Shown: piece after piece, positions 27,585 through 36,272 of the stretch
Layout: the number at the start of each line of letters is the position of its first letter
Numbering within the stretch: the first letter of the stretch is position 1
NCBI GenBank assembly: GCA_903893215.1
Contig: CAITLJ010000002.1
Span: forward strand, 40,899 to 104,898
DNA: 64,000 nt
Origin: an uncultured Ferrovum sp.
Lineage (GTDB): Bacteria > Pseudomonadota > Gammaproteobacteria > Burkholderiales > Ferrovaceae
Reading direction: 5' to 3'
Notes under the pieces: generated by a model
What the model saw: only the letters and a program-made list of their open reading frames with translations
Database searches by the model: none
What the model was told of the DNA's origin: nothing
Made by a program: the position numbers and the translations under genes

Positions 27585-27925
27585 CCCGAACCCCCCCTCT
27601 GTTTTGTCTTGGGCCCCCGCGATGCGACGGGTTTTCGCCCCTTGTCTTCCGGCATGCCTGCCTTATTGTTAGCAGACTCTGCCGGAAAAGCGCCAACGCC
27701 CCCCGGGATAACAAAGAATGTGTATCCTTCGGGACCCTAGCCCATGAATTCTAACGAACGTTTGAAACGTTTGTCCAGCGCGACTCAAACGACCGTTTGA
27801 CCCGCGCGGACGACCCGCTGGCAGGCAATCGCGCAGCACCTCGTTGCAAAATTCATCGCGGTGCCAGTCCATGGCTCGGATATAGTAGCGGCACTATACA
27901 AAAAGTTACTCAAGGCTTGATAAGG
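27585..27925. promoter_or_regulatory. Divergent intergenic region with repeated CGTTTG/CAAACG sites
   Basis: This gap of 341 bp lies between the BamE-like operon (minus) and the histidine-kinase gene (plus). AACGTTTG occurs at 27757-27764 and again at 27766-27773 (9-bp period; the second is part of the palindrome AAACGTTT). CAAACG-ac-CGTTTG, a perfect inverted repeat, follows at 27786-27799. A second dyad, TATAGT-N6-ACTATA (27881-27898), lies about 30 bp before the kinase start and could overlap its -10 region. No gene is seen in the gap; the frame open from 27797 is unlikely to be translated before 27926. Confidence 0.5.
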
Positions 27926-29065
27926 ATGGATCCGCTCCCGCGCTTCGCGCACGATGCCTGGTTGGCCGCCATCATCGACTCGTCGGAGGACGCCATCATC
28001 AGCAAGACCACCACTGGCATCATCACCAGCTGGAACGGGTCTGCGCGACGGCTGTTCGGTTACGAGGCCGAAGAAGCGATCGGCCAGCCAGTGCTGATGT
28101 TGTTCCCGCCTGACCGTCTGAATGAGGAGGACCGGATTCTGGCGCGGATCAATGCCGGCGAGCGGGTGGCGCATTTCGAGACCGAACGCTTGCGCAAGGA
28201 CGGTCGCCGCATTCCGATCTCAGTCACCATTTCGCCAATCCGCAGCAAGACCGGCGACATTGTCGGCGCTTCCAAGATTGCGCGCGACATCAGCAAGACC
28301 CGCGAGCTGCAGCAACGTCTGGAGCAGCTCAACCTGGACCTGGAAAGCCGTGTTAGCGAGCGCACCCTGGCGCTCGAACTGGCCAACCGCGAACTCGATG
28401 CGTTCACCTCGGCGGTGTCGCATGACCTTCGCGCGCCCCTGCGTGCGGTGCTCGGTTTCACCCAGGCCCTGCACGAAGATTTTGGTCCCCGCTTGCCGGG
28501 CGAGGCGCTGGCGTTCCTGCAACAGATCGACGCGGCCACCCACCGCATGGAAGCGTTGGTCAACGGTCTTCTGGACCTGTCGCGCCAGACCCGGGGGGTA
28601 CTCCAGCGCAGCGAACTCCATATCGATGACCTGGCGCGTGTCAGCTGGCGCACGCTCGAACGGGCGTTGGGCCGCCAACTGCCCGACCTGAATGTGGATT
28701 GTCCGCATGTGATGTATGGCGACGACCGCATGTTGCAGGCGCTGCTCGACAACCTGCTCGGCAACGCCGTGAAGTATGCAGGCCAAAACCGTCAGCCCAA
28801 GGTCCACATCTGGCAGGAACAGGATGACCGCGGCCAATGCTGGGTGGTGGTACAGGACCACGGCGTCGGCTTCGATCCTGCCGCCGCCAGCCGGATTTTT
28901 GAACCATTCACGCGCCTGCATCCTGCATCCGACTATCCGGGTCTGGGTCTGGGTCTTGCCACAGTACAGAGGATCGTAGCCAGGCATGGCGGCGAAATCG
29001 TGGCCAGCGGCAAGGTGGGGGGCGGAGCCGAATTCCGCTTTCATCTGGGTGGCACCCTCCGATGA
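27926..29065 (+). CDS. Soluble PAS histidine kinase
   Basis: A 379-aa kinase with no TM segment. A PAS domain (about residues 10-125; IIDSSEDAIISKTTTGIITSWN, GASKIARDIS) is followed by a coiled coil (125-155), a HisKA dimer domain with His166 in AVSHDLRAPLRAVLGF, and HATPase_c with LLDNLLGNAVKYA, DHGVGFD and PGLGLGLATVQ. The start MDPLPRF is preferred; the frame runs open to 27797 without domain content. The next gene, 55 bp downstream, encodes a receiver-GGDEF-EAL protein, so the two form a likely phosphorelay controlling c-di-GMP. The PAS signal is unknown. Confidence 0.88.
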   Translation: MDPLPRFAHDAWLAAIIDSSEDAIISKTTTGIITSWNGSARRLFGYEAEEAIGQPVLMLFPPDRLNEEDRILARINAGERVAHFETERLRKDGRRIPISVTISPIRSKTGDIVGASKIARDISKTRELQQRLEQLNLDLESRVSERTLALELANRELDAFTSAVSHDLRAPLRAVLGFTQALHEDFGPRLPGEALAFLQQIDAATHRMEALVNGLLDLSRQTRGVLQRSELHIDDLARVSWRTLERALGRQLPDLNVDCPHVMYGDDRMLQALLDNLLGNAVKYAGQNRQPKVHIWQEQDDRGQCWVVVQDHGVGFDPAAASRIFEPFTRLHPASDYPGLGLGLATVQRIVARHGGEIVASGKVGGGAEFRFHLGGTLR

Positions 29066-29120
29066 TTCACCAACAGCACCCGGACGCGTGCCAGCAGCGT
29101 TCGACAATGGGTCGAGCGCG

Positions 29121-31265
29121 ATGAGCCAGCCATCCCTCCTTAGCTTCCTTCTGGTTGAAGACAGCTACGCCGATGTGCTGCTGCTTGAGCGGGAGCTCAA
29201 ACGCCAGGGTGTGCGCGCTACCCTGCATTGCCTGGACAGCCTGAGCGCCCTGCAGGAAGCACTGACCACCCAGACCTGGGACATGGTGCTCGCCGACTAT
29301 CACGTGCCCGGCCTGCCCTTTGCCCTGACCCTGCAGGAAGTGCTGCGCCTGCAACCGGCCTGCCCTGTGGTGATCGTGTCGGGGGAAGTGGGCGAGGAAG
29401 TCGCCGTGGAGCAAGTCAAGCTGGGGGCCGCCGACTTCGTGCTCAAGGATCGTCCAGCGCGGCTGGGCCAGGTGATCCAGCGCGCGCTGAGTGATGCCCG
29501 CGCACGCCGGTTGCAGGCCGAGTCCGCCACACTGCTGCGTCGTAACGCCGAGGAACTGCATCTGTCCGCAATGGTGTTCGCAACCATGCGCGAGGGGGTG
29601 CTAGTGTGCGATGGCGCCCGCATCGTGCGTGCCGTCAATCCGGCCTTTCTCGCCATGGTGGGCAAGAACGAAGACGAGTTGCTCGGCAAGCCCATCCAGG
29701 CGCTGGGGCCCGCCAGCGCCGGGGACGAGTTTTATCGGGCCGTCTGGGCCAGCCTGGCAAGGGACGACCACTGGCAGGGCGAACTGCCGCAACGTCCACT
29801 ACGCACCACCAAACCCCTGATGCTCAATGTGAGCACGCACCGGGCTGCCGGGGGTAACGTGCGTCACCACATCGCGTTGCTCACGGACATCAGTGACCTG
29901 CGCGCGCTCAAGCAGCAACTCGATCACGAAGCCGACTACGACCCGCTGACCAATCTGCCCAACCGAAAACTGCTGGCTTCGCGACTGCGTCATGCATTCA
30001 ATCGGGCGCGCCGCTACCGGACCCAGGGGGCACTGCTGTTCATCGACCTCGACGAATTCAAGCGGGTGAACGACAGCAAGGGACACCCGGTAGGCGACAA
30101 GGTATTGCAACAGGTCGCCGTGCGTCTGAGCCACTGCCTGCGCGACAGCGATACGCTGGCCCGCTACGGCGGTGACGAATTCGTGGTGGTGCTCGAGGAA
30201 TTGCAGGAAGTCCAGCAGGCCGCCGTGGTGGCGCAAAACCTGATCAACGAAATGCACCGCCCCTTCCATGTCGACATGCATGAATTTGCGATTGGCGCGA
30301 GCGTCGGCATCAGCGTGTTTCCCGCCGAAAGCAAGGACCCCGACGAGGTGATCCAGCATGCCGATACGGCGCTTTACCAGTCAAAGGCCAACGGCCGCGG
30401 CAGGTACTGTTTTTACACCCGCGAACTGACCGAAGCCGTCAACCGACGGCAGTTGCTCGACAGCGCCTTGCGCAATGCCCTCAAGCTGGGCGAGTTCGAA
30501 TTGCATTACCAGCCGATTGTCAACGTCCAGGCAGGTCGTGCGACGCATGCTGAGGCATTGGTACGCTGGCGCGACCCGGGACGAGGACTGATCCCGCCCG
30601 ATGAGTTCATCCCCTATGCGGAGCAGAGCGGCCTGATCGTGCCGCTTGGAGCGCTGATCATTCGCCGCGCATGCGAGCAGTTCGCCACCTGGCTTGGGCA
30701 AGGCGTGCCGCTGGAGGGCCTGTCGATCAACCTGTCGCGCCGTGAATTTGATCGGGACGACATGGCGGGCCAGATCCTGCAGGTGATTGCCGAGACCGGC
30801 GTGCCACCCGAACGCCTCACGCTGGAAATCACCGAAACGGCACTGCTCAACCCGAACCATCGCGACGCGGCCATCCAGAAGTTGCAGAAGCTGCGCGATG
30901 CGGGAATTCGCGTGGCACTGGATGACTTTGGCATGGAATACAGCAGCTTTAGCTCCTTGCGACAGATGCAGATCACCAACCTGAAGATCGATCGGGAATT
31001 CGTGAGCGAGGCCGCCCATGACCGCATGGCGGGCGCCATTGTGTCGGCCATGATTGACCTGGGCCGCAACATGGACCTGAAGGTGGTGGCCGAGGGAGTG
31101 GAGACACCGGAGCAACTGGCCTTCCTGCGCAGCAAGGGCTGTCACCAAATACAGGGCTACCTGCTGTCCCGGCCGGTTTCTGCGCATGACTTGCCGGGCG
31201 CGCTGCAACAGGCCGAGCAGCGGCTGTGCGGTCTGGACGGACTCGCCTGGGTCGGTGTCCGCTGA
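29121..31265 (+). CDS. REC-PAS-GGDEF-EAL response regulator (c-di-GMP metabolism)
   Basis: A 714-aa protein: receiver domain (residues 5-125; phosphoacceptor Asp59 in LADYHVPG, Lys109 in VLKD), PAS (about 145-260), GGDEF (265-435; RYGGDEF at 348-354, I-site RDSD at 341-344) and EAL (445-700; EAL at 478-480). In the EAL loop 6, the usual DDFGTGYSS reads DDFGMEYSS (601-609): the two Asp residues remain, but Thr-Gly is Met-Glu, which may weaken dimer-coupled phosphodiesterase activity. Other EAL motifs (LEITET, LKIDREF, VAEGVET) are intact. Start MSQPSLL at 29121. Cognate partner: the upstream kinase. Confidence 0.88.
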   Translation: MSQPSLLSFLLVEDSYADVLLLERELKRQGVRATLHCLDSLSALQEALTTQTWDMVLADYHVPGLPFALTLQEVLRLQPACPVVIVSGEVGEEVAVEQVKLGAADFVLKDRPARLGQVIQRALSDARARRLQAESATLLRRNAEELHLSAMVFATMREGVLVCDGARIVRAVNPAFLAMVGKNEDELLGKPIQALGPASAGDEFYRAVWASLARDDHWQGELPQRPLRTTKPLMLNVSTHRAAGGNVRHHIALLTDISDLRALKQQLDHEADYDPLTNLPNRKLLASRLRHAFNRARRYRTQGALLFIDLDEFKRVNDSKGHPVGDKVLQQVAVRLSHCLRDSDTLARYGGDEFVVVLEELQEVQQAAVVAQNLINEMHRPFHVDMHEFAIGASVGISVFPAESKDPDEVIQHADTALYQSKANGRGRYCFYTRELTEAVNRRQLLDSALRNALKLGEFELHYQPIVNVQAGRATHAEALVRWRDPGRGLIPPDEFIPYAEQSGLIVPLGALIIRRACEQFATWLGQGVPLEGLSINLSRREFDRDDMAGQILQVIAETGVPPERLTLEITETALLNPNHRDAAIQKLQKLRDAGIRVALDDFGMEYSSFSSLRQMQITNLKIDREFVSEAAHDRMAGAIVSAMIDLGRNMDLKVVAEGVETPEQLAFLRSKGCHQIQGYLLSRPVSAHDLPGALQQAEQRLCGLDGLAWVGVR

Positions 31266-31311
31266 GGCGGCACGGTATACTCGGGCGCCACGCCTAAACC
31301 AGGTCAGAGTC

Positions 31312-32295
31312 ATGTCCGAATCCGATTACTCCCCAGAATTTGTCGAAGCCCTGAACGCCTGGGAGCAAGGCCCGCCGTTGGGCGCCGAATTCGTCTTCGA
31401 TCTGCCGCCGACCGACAAGCGCAAGAGCGACAAGGTGGGTGTGCTGATGTATCAGGCCGTGCTGATGAAGCAAGAGCATGGTGATCTGGATTTCAGCCGG
31501 ATCCGGGCGGTGACGTTCACCATGGATGTGCACCGCACTGGCGAGGAACTCGAAAACATCGCTGGTCATGACCTGCCGCAATACCGCAACGCGGCCGCCC
31601 GGCTGGACGTGTTCCACATCAATCTCGGCCCCGGCCAGATCCTGATCATCACCGATGAACTGGCCGTGCACAGCCTGTCGCCCCAACTGGCGACCCGATT
31701 GGCTGCCTGGGAATTGCTGCGTACCGAACTGGCGCGCAGCGTGGCGGTGGCGCGACTGGCGGACCTGCCTGACCCCGTGCGCCCCCCGGACAGCGCGCGC
31801 TGGCACAGCTTTGCCCGTTATGTGTGGACCGAATATTTCTGCGGCCTGCATGCCGCCGTGCAGGCCATGAGCACACCAATGGCGCGCAACCGCCTGCGCG
31901 AAGCGCTTGAGCAGGATCCGGTGGCGTTGGCCGAAGCCGGCCGGCAATTTGGCCGCGATGGCGATCTGGCCGAGTACGCCACGCGCGCGGAGGGCTGCGC
32001 CAAGGGTCTTTGTGAAGCCATGGCAGAAGTGATCGGCCAGTTGCAGGGCAACCAGAGTACCCTCGACGACACCGACCCCCATCTTGGAACGCTGATCCAG
32101 AGCCATGGCCTACAGCCACTATGGGAAGCCTTGCGCACCAGCCTGGTCGGGCTCGGCGTTCGTCCGGACGCCTGGACTGATACCGACAGCCTTGCCCTGC
32201 TGGCCGCCGATGCCCGGAATTACCTGAGCCAACAAGGCTTGCATTATGTGGACGGCGCAGTCACCCATGCCATCCTGCCCGGGCCAACGCACTGA
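31312..32295 (+). CDS. Conserved-looking protein of unknown function
   Basis: A 327-aa soluble protein, no signal peptide or TM helix. The start ATG at 31312 (MSESDYSPE) is preferred; the open frame to 31186 overlaps the EAL gene. Features: a hydrophilic N-terminus, LGAEFVFDLPPTDKRKSDK, HINLGPGQILIITDELAVHSLSPQ, then a helical region (ARYVWTEYFCGLHAAVQAM). Ala, Leu and Glu dominate the C-terminal half. I recognise no family. It lies 46 bp after the EAL gene and may be co-transcribed with it. Confidence 0.65.
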   Translation: MSESDYSPEFVEALNAWEQGPPLGAEFVFDLPPTDKRKSDKVGVLMYQAVLMKQEHGDLDFSRIRAVTFTMDVHRTGEELENIAGHDLPQYRNAAARLDVFHINLGPGQILIITDELAVHSLSPQLATRLAAWELLRTELARSVAVARLADLPDPVRPPDSARWHSFARYVWTEYFCGLHAAVQAMSTPMARNRLREALEQDPVALAEAGRQFGRDGDLAEYATRAEGCAKGLCEAMAEVIGQLQGNQSTLDDTDPHLGTLIQSHGLQPLWEALRTSLVGLGVRPDAWTDTDSLALLAADARNYLSQQGLHYVDGAVTHAILPGPTH

Positions 32296-32366
32296 GTCCG
32301 CCGGGCCCAGACTGTCATGCCAACCGGCTGACCGTGCTGCATTGCTGCCGATAAACCCCTTAATCA

Positions 32367-32391
32367 CACGTCATACCCGACGTATGATGTG
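32367..32391. promoter_or_regulatory. Inverted repeat upstream of the phosphodiesterase gene
   Basis: CACGTCATAC (32367-32376) and GTATGATGTG (32382-32391) are 10-bp arms with one mismatch around a 5-bp spacer, ending 24 bp before the ATG. TATGAT inside the right arm resembles a -10 box, so a bound repressor would block transcription. Confidence 0.45.
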
Positions 32392-32415
32392 GATGTCTGT
32401 TAACGGAACCCTCTG

Positions 32416-33216
32416 ATGCTGCTGGTCCAGTTGAGCGACCTTCACGTGATTGCGCCTGGCCGGCAACTGTCCGGCTTTGTCGATACGGGTCGCCTGTTTG
32501 CCAATGCCGTAAGCGCCATTCTGGGGCTGCAGCCCCGGCCGGATGCCGTGCTGATCACCGGAGATCTGGTGGATGCCGGTGGTGCGGATGAGTATGCTCA
32601 CCTGCGCACCCTGCTCGCGCCGTTGCCCATGCCGGTCTACGTGCTACCCGGCAACCATGACGAGGTGGGCGCATTCCGTGACGCCTTTGCGGACCACGGC
32701 TACCTGCCGGCCAGTGGCCCGCTGCATTGGGTGGTCGACACGCATCCGGTGCGCCTGATCGGGCTCGATTCCACCATCGCGGGTGAAGGCGGGGGCTGCC
32801 TCGATGAGCACTGCCTGGCGTGGCTGGACCAAACGCTGGGCACCGAACCGAAACGCTGCACCATCGTCGCACTGCACCATCCGCCTTTTGCCTCGGGCAT
32901 CGTGCACATGGACCGCATCGGTCTGTCCAACAGTGTGGCATTCGAGGCCGTGATCCGTCGTCACCCGCAGGTAGAGCGGGTGCTGAGCGGACACGTGCAC
33001 CGCAGCATCCAGCGCCGCTTCGGTGGAACCATCGCGCTCAGCTGCCCCAGCACCGCGCATCAGATCGAGTTCAACCTGCACGACACACATCGTGGCGGCT
33101 TCATCATGGAAACCCCCGGCTTTCAGGCACATACGCTGACTGCCGACGGCAGCCTGGCTTCCCACGTGATCCCGGTCGGCACATTTTCGGGGCCGCACCG
33201 CTTTCACAGCAACTGA
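32416..33216 (+). CDS. Metallophosphoesterase, CpdA/Icc-like 3',5'-cyclic nucleotide phosphodiesterase
   Basis: A 266-aa soluble calcineurin-fold phosphodiesterase. The metal motifs are in order: SDLH (residues 7-10), ITGDLVD (about 47-53), LPGNHDE (about 77-83), LHHPP (about 154) and SGHVHR (about 193-198). This matches class III cyclic nucleotide phosphodiesterases (CpdA, Rv0805). Substrate may be cAMP or another phosphodiester. It is preceded by a dyad that may be an operator and converges on yceH. Confidence 0.8.
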   Translation: MLLVQLSDLHVIAPGRQLSGFVDTGRLFANAVSAILGLQPRPDAVLITGDLVDAGGADEYAHLRTLLAPLPMPVYVLPGNHDEVGAFRDAFADHGYLPASGPLHWVVDTHPVRLIGLDSTIAGEGGGCLDEHCLAWLDQTLGTEPKRCTIVALHHPPFASGIVHMDRIGLSNSVAFEAVIRRHPQVERVLSGHVHRSIQRRFGGTIALSCPSTAHQIEFNLHDTHRGGFIMETPGFQAHTLTADGSLASHVIPVGTFSGPHRFHSN

Positions 33217-33234
33217 GGCGCGCCAGCTGACCGG

Positions 33235-33927
33235 TCAGTCGAATTGCTGGCGGAACGCGACCAGCTCTGCCCGCAGCGCAGCCACTTCCTCTTCCAGCTT
33301 TTGCAGCCGCTCTGCCGTAGAACGCGCCGCCGGCGCATTGGACAGCGCAGCCGACTCACCACACAGGGTATGCGCAAATCGCGCTTCCTTCATGCCTGCC
33401 AGACGCTCCAGCTTTTGCACCCTGGGCGGATAGCGTACTTCTGCCAGGCGCTCAAGCACCGCATCGACTTCGGCCAGATCGGCAAAATCGTGCAGACGAC
33501 CGGACCGAGCCTTCAGCTCGCCTGGCGTCTGCGGGCCGCGCAACAGCAGCAGGCACAACACGGCCCCCTCGGCTGAAGTGAGTGACCAGTTGGTGGTAAG
33601 CAACTGGCGGAATTTATTGACCCGGTTACCAGAAGTGATCACCGTCTGCGCCCAGCGGCGGCTGGTCAGACCATCCAGGGCACGGGTGACGATGGCCTCA
33701 TCGTAATCCACCACCGGATCGCGGCTGGTGCTCTGGTTGCAGGCGGTCACCAGGCTGTTCAGGCTGAGCGGATACACGTCCGGTGTGAGTTGCTCCTTCT
33801 CCAGCAACGCACCCAGCACCCGTGCCTCCTCAGGCGTGAGCGGAGGCGGGCCATCCGCAGCAACGGGAGCAGCGGCGCTGACTGCCGCCGCTGCAGCGGC
33901 CTGCTCGCCCGGTATGGCGTCGTTCAT
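33235..33927 (-). CDS. yceH: YceH family protein (DUF480)
   Basis: A 230-aa protein with two winged-helix units, as in YceH: LTPEEARVLGALLEKEQLTP...YPLSLNSLVTACNQSTSRDPVV (residues 30-75), then LTSAEGAVLCLLLLRGPQTPGELKARS (about 115-145), and a C-terminal coiled coil (LQKLEEEVAALRAELVAF). An Ala-rich leader precedes it. Its ATG overlaps the Fae-homologue stop (TGATG), so the two are translationally coupled. Function unproven; it resembles a nucleic-acid-binding protein. The TGA lies in a 12-bp palindrome (CTGACCGGTCAG, 33227-33238). Confidence 0.88.
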   Translation of the reverse strand: MNDAIPGEQAAAAAAVSAAAPVAADGPPPLTPEEARVLGALLEKEQLTPDVYPLSLNSLVTACNQSTSRDPVVDYDEAIVTRALDGLTSRRWAQTVITSGNRVNKFRQLLTTNWSLTSAEGAVLCLLLLRGPQTPGELKARSGRLHDFADLAEVDAVLERLAEVRYPPRVQKLERLAGMKEARFAHTLCGESAALSNAPAARSTAERLQKLEEEVAALRAELVAFRQQFD

Positions 33928-34463
33928 CAGGCGCCCGGCGTGAACATGTCGTGAACGATCTTGTGGCGGTTGGCGATCAACTCGTCGATCGACGGCTCAT
34001 TGTTCATGGCACGCTTGATCGCCAGCTTGGTGGCTTCGTAATTGGTGCGATACATGTCCTGCAAGTCGAGGTTGCCGTCCTTGGCACAGCGCGGGTCAAT
34101 CCAGACCAGCGCGATGATGCACAGGTCGTTGGCGAGTTCACGCGGAATCACGCCCTCGATCACCGAGTCGAGCACCCCGTCTGCGGTGCCGGACTGCACC
34201 ACACCACCGAACAGGTCCACGTTCTTGGTGTCCTTCAGCGTGACCTTTGGCACCATCAAGGTGGCGGGCTTGACCATCTGATTGCAGGCGCGAATCGCCA
34301 GCATGCGGGTGTGCCCGGCCGTCTGCCCCATCAGGTTGGCAAACGCGTTGCCAACCGGCCCGTCAACCATGCCCAACACGATTTCCGGCATGGCATCAGT
34401 GAACTGCCCCTCGGCAGCAAAAACGGTGGCTTCGGCGGTGCGGAATACGATGCGCTGTGTCAT
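33927..34463 (-). CDS. Formaldehyde-activating enzyme (Fae) homologue lacking the catalytic His
   Basis: A 178-aa protein matching the Fae family: GPVGNAFANLMGQTAGHTRMLAI, KPATLMVPKVTLKD, VIPRELANDLCIIALVWIDP and the hallmark NYEATKLAIKRAM. True Fae joins formaldehyde to tetrahydromethanopterin and needs the His in AHIDLIIG. The aligned segment here reads DAMPEIVLG, so Met25 replaces that His. This is the pattern of Fae paralogues of unknown function rather than the active enzyme. It precedes yceH with a 1-bp overlap and follows the OFA antiporter gene. Confidence 0.82.
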   Translation of the reverse strand: MTQRIVFRTAEATVFAAEGQFTDAMPEIVLGMVDGPVGNAFANLMGQTAGHTRMLAIRACNQMVKPATLMVPKVTLKDTKNVDLFGGVVQSGTADGVLDSVIEGVIPRELANDLCIIALVWIDPRCAKDGNLDLQDMYRTNYEATKLAIKRAMNNEPSIDELIANRHKIVHDMFTPGA

Positions 34464-34546
34464 GCGGGCTCTCCAGTCAAAGGTTGGCGCGATGGTGCAG
34501 GAGCGCCGCGACTTGTGTCAAACCCGGCAAGCAGCGCGTCGGTCCG

Positions 34547-35863
34547 TCATGAAGCCCGCTTCAAGCCGTTGTCCACCACGACAGTGGGTACCCGGGCGCT
34601 GGCGCGCCGGCGCATCGGCTTCAACACGAAGAGAGCCATCAGCGAAGCGGTCAGGTTGAGTGCGGCCGACACAAGAAACACCGTATGCCACCCGCCCGAG
34701 CTTTGCTGCAGCACGCTGGAGAGCGGTACCAGCAAGGCCGCGGTGCCTTTGGCCGTGTAGAGCATGCCGGCGTTGGTGGATGCATAACGCGGTCCGAACG
34801 TATCGCCGCAAGTGGCCGGGAACAGGCTGTAGATCTCACCCCAGGCAAAAAACACCATGCCGGACAGCACCACGAACATGACCGGATCATGCCCGAACAG
34901 ACTGAGGGCATAGATACCGACCGCCTCGATACCGAAAGCCACGAACATGGTGTTCTCGCGTCCCACCCGATCGGATACCCAGCCGAAGAACGGGCGCGTC
35001 AGACCATTCAGCACACGATCGATCGACAGCGCAAACGCCAGCGCCGGCAGGGTCAGACCGAGCAGGCTGACCGGCACGTCGGCAATCTTGAAATCCTTGG
35101 CAATTGGTCCGAGCTGGGCGGTGGCCATCAGGCCACCGGCAGCCATCATCACGAACATGGCATACATCACCCAGAAGATCGGCGAGCGCAGGGTCTCGCG
35201 CGGCGTGAAATTGCGTTTCTCATCCAGGCTGGCGTCGTGCAGGGTCTTGGCGACCTCGTGCACCCTTGGTGCTGCCAGCAGCAGCGACAGCACCACCACC
35301 GTGATGCCCTGCCCCACACCGAAATACAGGAATGCGGACTGATAGCCGTCTTCCTTGATGATCGCTGAAATCGGCAGGATCGTCAGCGCCGACCCCATAC
35401 CGAAACCGGCGGCAGTCAGGCCGGCAGCCAGGCCGCGGTGATCAGGAAACCACTTCAAGGCGTTGCCCACGCAGGTACCATAGACCGCACCGGCACCGAT
35501 GCCGCCAATCGCTTGCGCCAGGTACAGCATTGGCAGGGTGCTGACCTGCGAGTTCATGATCCACGACAGCCCCACCAGCAGACCGCCAACAAACACCACG
35601 GGCTTTGGTCCCAACCGGTCGACCAGATACCCCTCGACCGGCACCAGCCAGGTTTCGGTCACTACAAAAATCGTGAATGCCACCTGGATCGCCGCCTTGC
35701 CCCAATGGTGCTGGGTATCCATTGGCGTGACGAACAGCGTCCAGCCGTATTGCAGGTTGGCCACCATCGCCATGCAGATGATGCCAAGCGCCAGCTGCAT
35801 CCACCGGTAAGGTGCGCGCTCGGTGGGTGAAAGCAGTAATTCGAACTCTGAAGTGCTGGACAT
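34547..35863 (-). CDS. MFS antiporter, oxalate:formate antiporter (OFA) family
   Basis: A 438-aa transporter with 12 hydrophobic segments. OFA features: LQYGWTLFVTPMDTQHHWG in TM1-TM2, EGYLVDRLGPKPVVFVGG in the loop 2-3 signature, and the TM11 region EIYSLFPATCGDTFGPRYAST with the extended loop typical of OxlT relatives. Start MSSTSEFE (35863) has GGGGGG 9 bp upstream; the frame to 36022 adds 53 residues without support. Inner membrane. It faces, across 409 bp, an FAH/ketopantoate reductase/CoA ligase operon, suggesting carboxylate uptake for it. Substrate may be oxalate or another small dicarboxylate. Confidence 0.85.
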   Translation of the reverse strand: MSSTSEFELLLSPTERAPYRWMQLALGIICMAMVANLQYGWTLFVTPMDTQHHWGKAAIQVAFTIFVVTETWLVPVEGYLVDRLGPKPVVFVGGLLVGLSWIMNSQVSTLPMLYLAQAIGGIGAGAVYGTCVGNALKWFPDHRGLAAGLTAAGFGMGSALTILPISAIIKEDGYQSAFLYFGVGQGITVVVLSLLLAAPRVHEVAKTLHDASLDEKRNFTPRETLRSPIFWVMYAMFVMMAAGGLMATAQLGPIAKDFKIADVPVSLLGLTLPALAFALSIDRVLNGLTRPFFGWVSDRVGRENTMFVAFGIEAVGIYALSLFGHDPVMFVVLSGMVFFAWGEIYSLFPATCGDTFGPRYASTNAGMLYTAKGTAALLVPLSSVLQQSSGGWHTVFLVSAALNLTASLMALFVLKPMRRRASARVPTVVVDNGLKRAS

Positions 35864-36272
35864 GCGAAAGAACCCCCCAATATTTTTTTTGACGAAACCG
35901 ACATGGAACACCGCGCGGGACGGCATGGCACGACCTTCGGGATCGGATTGGAACGCTGCGGTGGCAGCGCGGGCGGGACCGACATATCGATGCTGCGCCC
36001 GTGGCACGCAGAACGATGACATTCACCACATCGGGGTGACCGGCGGCAAACGTTGCTCAGTAGAGCACGCCCATTTTGCTGGGAAAAAAATCCGGACTGC
36101 AAGTGCGGACGCAACATTTTCGATGTGCACTTGCAGCATGCGAGTCCCTGATTTTTATGTGCATTTGCAGCATGCTTGAGGATCGCAAGCATGTGCAGAT
36201 GCAGCTTGAGTGCCCGGGTGCTTTGTGCCACGCTGCGCCGTTTTGCAGCCAGCCAATACGGGAGTGCAGGGC
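35864..36272. promoter_or_regulatory. Divergent control region with three 34-bp-spaced repeats
   Basis: This gap of 409 bp has no gene. ATGTGCACTTGCAGCATGC (36123-36141), ATGTGCATTTGCAGCATGC (36157-36175) and the decayed ATGTGCAGATGCAGCTTGA (36191-36209) begin exactly 34 bp apart. The reverse-orientation CTGCAAGTGC (36097-36106) pairs with GCACTTGCAG of the first copy. The set lies 64-177 bp before the FAH ATG. The remainder (35864-36090) holds the OFA promoter side and nothing else that I can identify. The FAH start follows GGGAG. Confidence 0.55.
36123..36209. repeat. Three tandem operator-like repeats, 34-bp period
   Basis: Copies 1 and 2 are 19 bp and differ at one position; copy 3 shares 14 of 19. 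The equal spacing (about three helical turns) would put bound proteins on one face of the helix. There are too few and too decayed copies for a CRISPR array. Confidence 0.7.

Noticed and set aside
33227..33238. Palindrome CTGACCGGTCAG as an operator
   Set aside because: It overlaps the end of yceH between convergent genes, where no promoter is expected; too short for a terminator without a T-run.
36097..36209. CRISPR-like array
   Set aside because: Only three degenerate copies with 15-bp spacers and no cas genes; better explained as operators.
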